From: Symbiodinium natans
Taxonomy: Eukaryota > Sar > Dinophyceae > Suessiales > Symbiodiniaceae
Reading direction: 5' to 3'
Length of the DNA stretch: 64,000 nt
Assembly: GCA_905221605.1 (NCBI GenBank)
Contig: CAJNDS010000601.1
Coordinates: forward strand, 26,001-90,000
The notes under the pieces were generated by a model that made no database searches, was not told the origin of the DNA, and worked only from the letters and a program-made list of their open reading frames with translations. Below, piece by piece: positions 63,966 through 64,000 of the stretch (position 1 is the stretch's first letter; every line of letters begins with the position of its first letter). The position numbers and the translations under genes were made by a program.

Positions 63966-64000
63966 TTGGGATGTTCCCCCTTGTACTAACAGTAATTATG
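63966..64000. mobile_element. Family B TIR element, cut by window end
   Basis: TTGGGATGTTCCCCC then CTAACAGTAATT; only the left end is in the window. Confidence 0.7.

Overview
Organism. The window reads as nuclear DNA of a dinoflagellate (Symbiodiniaceae/Suessiales/Prorocentrum-like; species not determinable). The evidence is: pervasive plant-type telomere heptamers (CCCTAAA/TTTAGGG) scattered internally in both orientations; sparse genes all on the + strand; introns with GA-AG and GC-AG ends beside GT-AG; a U6 snRNA copy; and many small terminal-inverted-repeat (TIR) elements. No bacterial-type operon, tRNA, rRNA or CRISPR was seen.

Genes. Three protein genes are well supported. (1) 6645-7827: a secreted DUF4336-type (metallo-beta-lactamase-like fold) protein, best read as two exons joined across a 73-bp intron. 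(2) 27434-29428: a 664-residue ER-type membrane protein with an N-terminal CS/p23-like domain, thioredoxin-like regions (CVQC motif), seven N-glycosylation sequons and a C-terminal membrane anchor. (3) 47055-49570: a secreted protein of about 482 aa in seven exons with a von Willebrand factor D-like GDPHI motif. A U6 snRNA copy lies at 3042-3150 and a truncated one at 36536-36595.

Mobile/intron system. At least nine families of short TIR elements, named A to J here (one further sequence family, J, is only mentioned), occupy the space between and inside genes. Nearly all families begin CT and end AG. In genes 1 and 3, six introns are such elements: each intron starts with the first copy of a 4-bp target duplication (GTGG, GAGC, GAAC, GAGT, GCAA, GATC) and ends at the element's terminal AG, immediately before the second copy. 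Removing intron plus one duplication restores the frame. Two introns of gene 3 are copies of one 121-bp element. Families D and E occur both as introns and as free intergenic elements; one intergenic copy (804-894) is flanked by the duplication AAAC. Family B carries 8-bp duplications.

Telomere-repeat layout. CCCTAAA blocks and TTTAGGG blocks alternate, and the 60-140 bp between a C-block (left) and a G-block (right) is often GC-rich, open in one + strand frame and preceded by AG. I list over twenty such exon-like segments at low confidence. They may be exons of long, intron-rich genes whose introns start with TTTAGGG and end with CCCTAAA, or captured gene fragments.

Region by region. 1-6600: telomere-like blocks, MITEs, U6. 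6600-8170: gene 1 and its 3' elements. 8170-27400: MITEs, exon-like pieces, C-rich tracts and an 850-bp AACCCCGCG minisatellite enclosed in a family C element. 27400-29700: gene 2. 29700-46800: mostly family A MITEs and telomere-like blocks. 46800-49600: gene 3. 49600-64000: telomere-like blocks, duplicated segments, exon-like pieces, MITEs and a 29-bp tandem repeat near the end.
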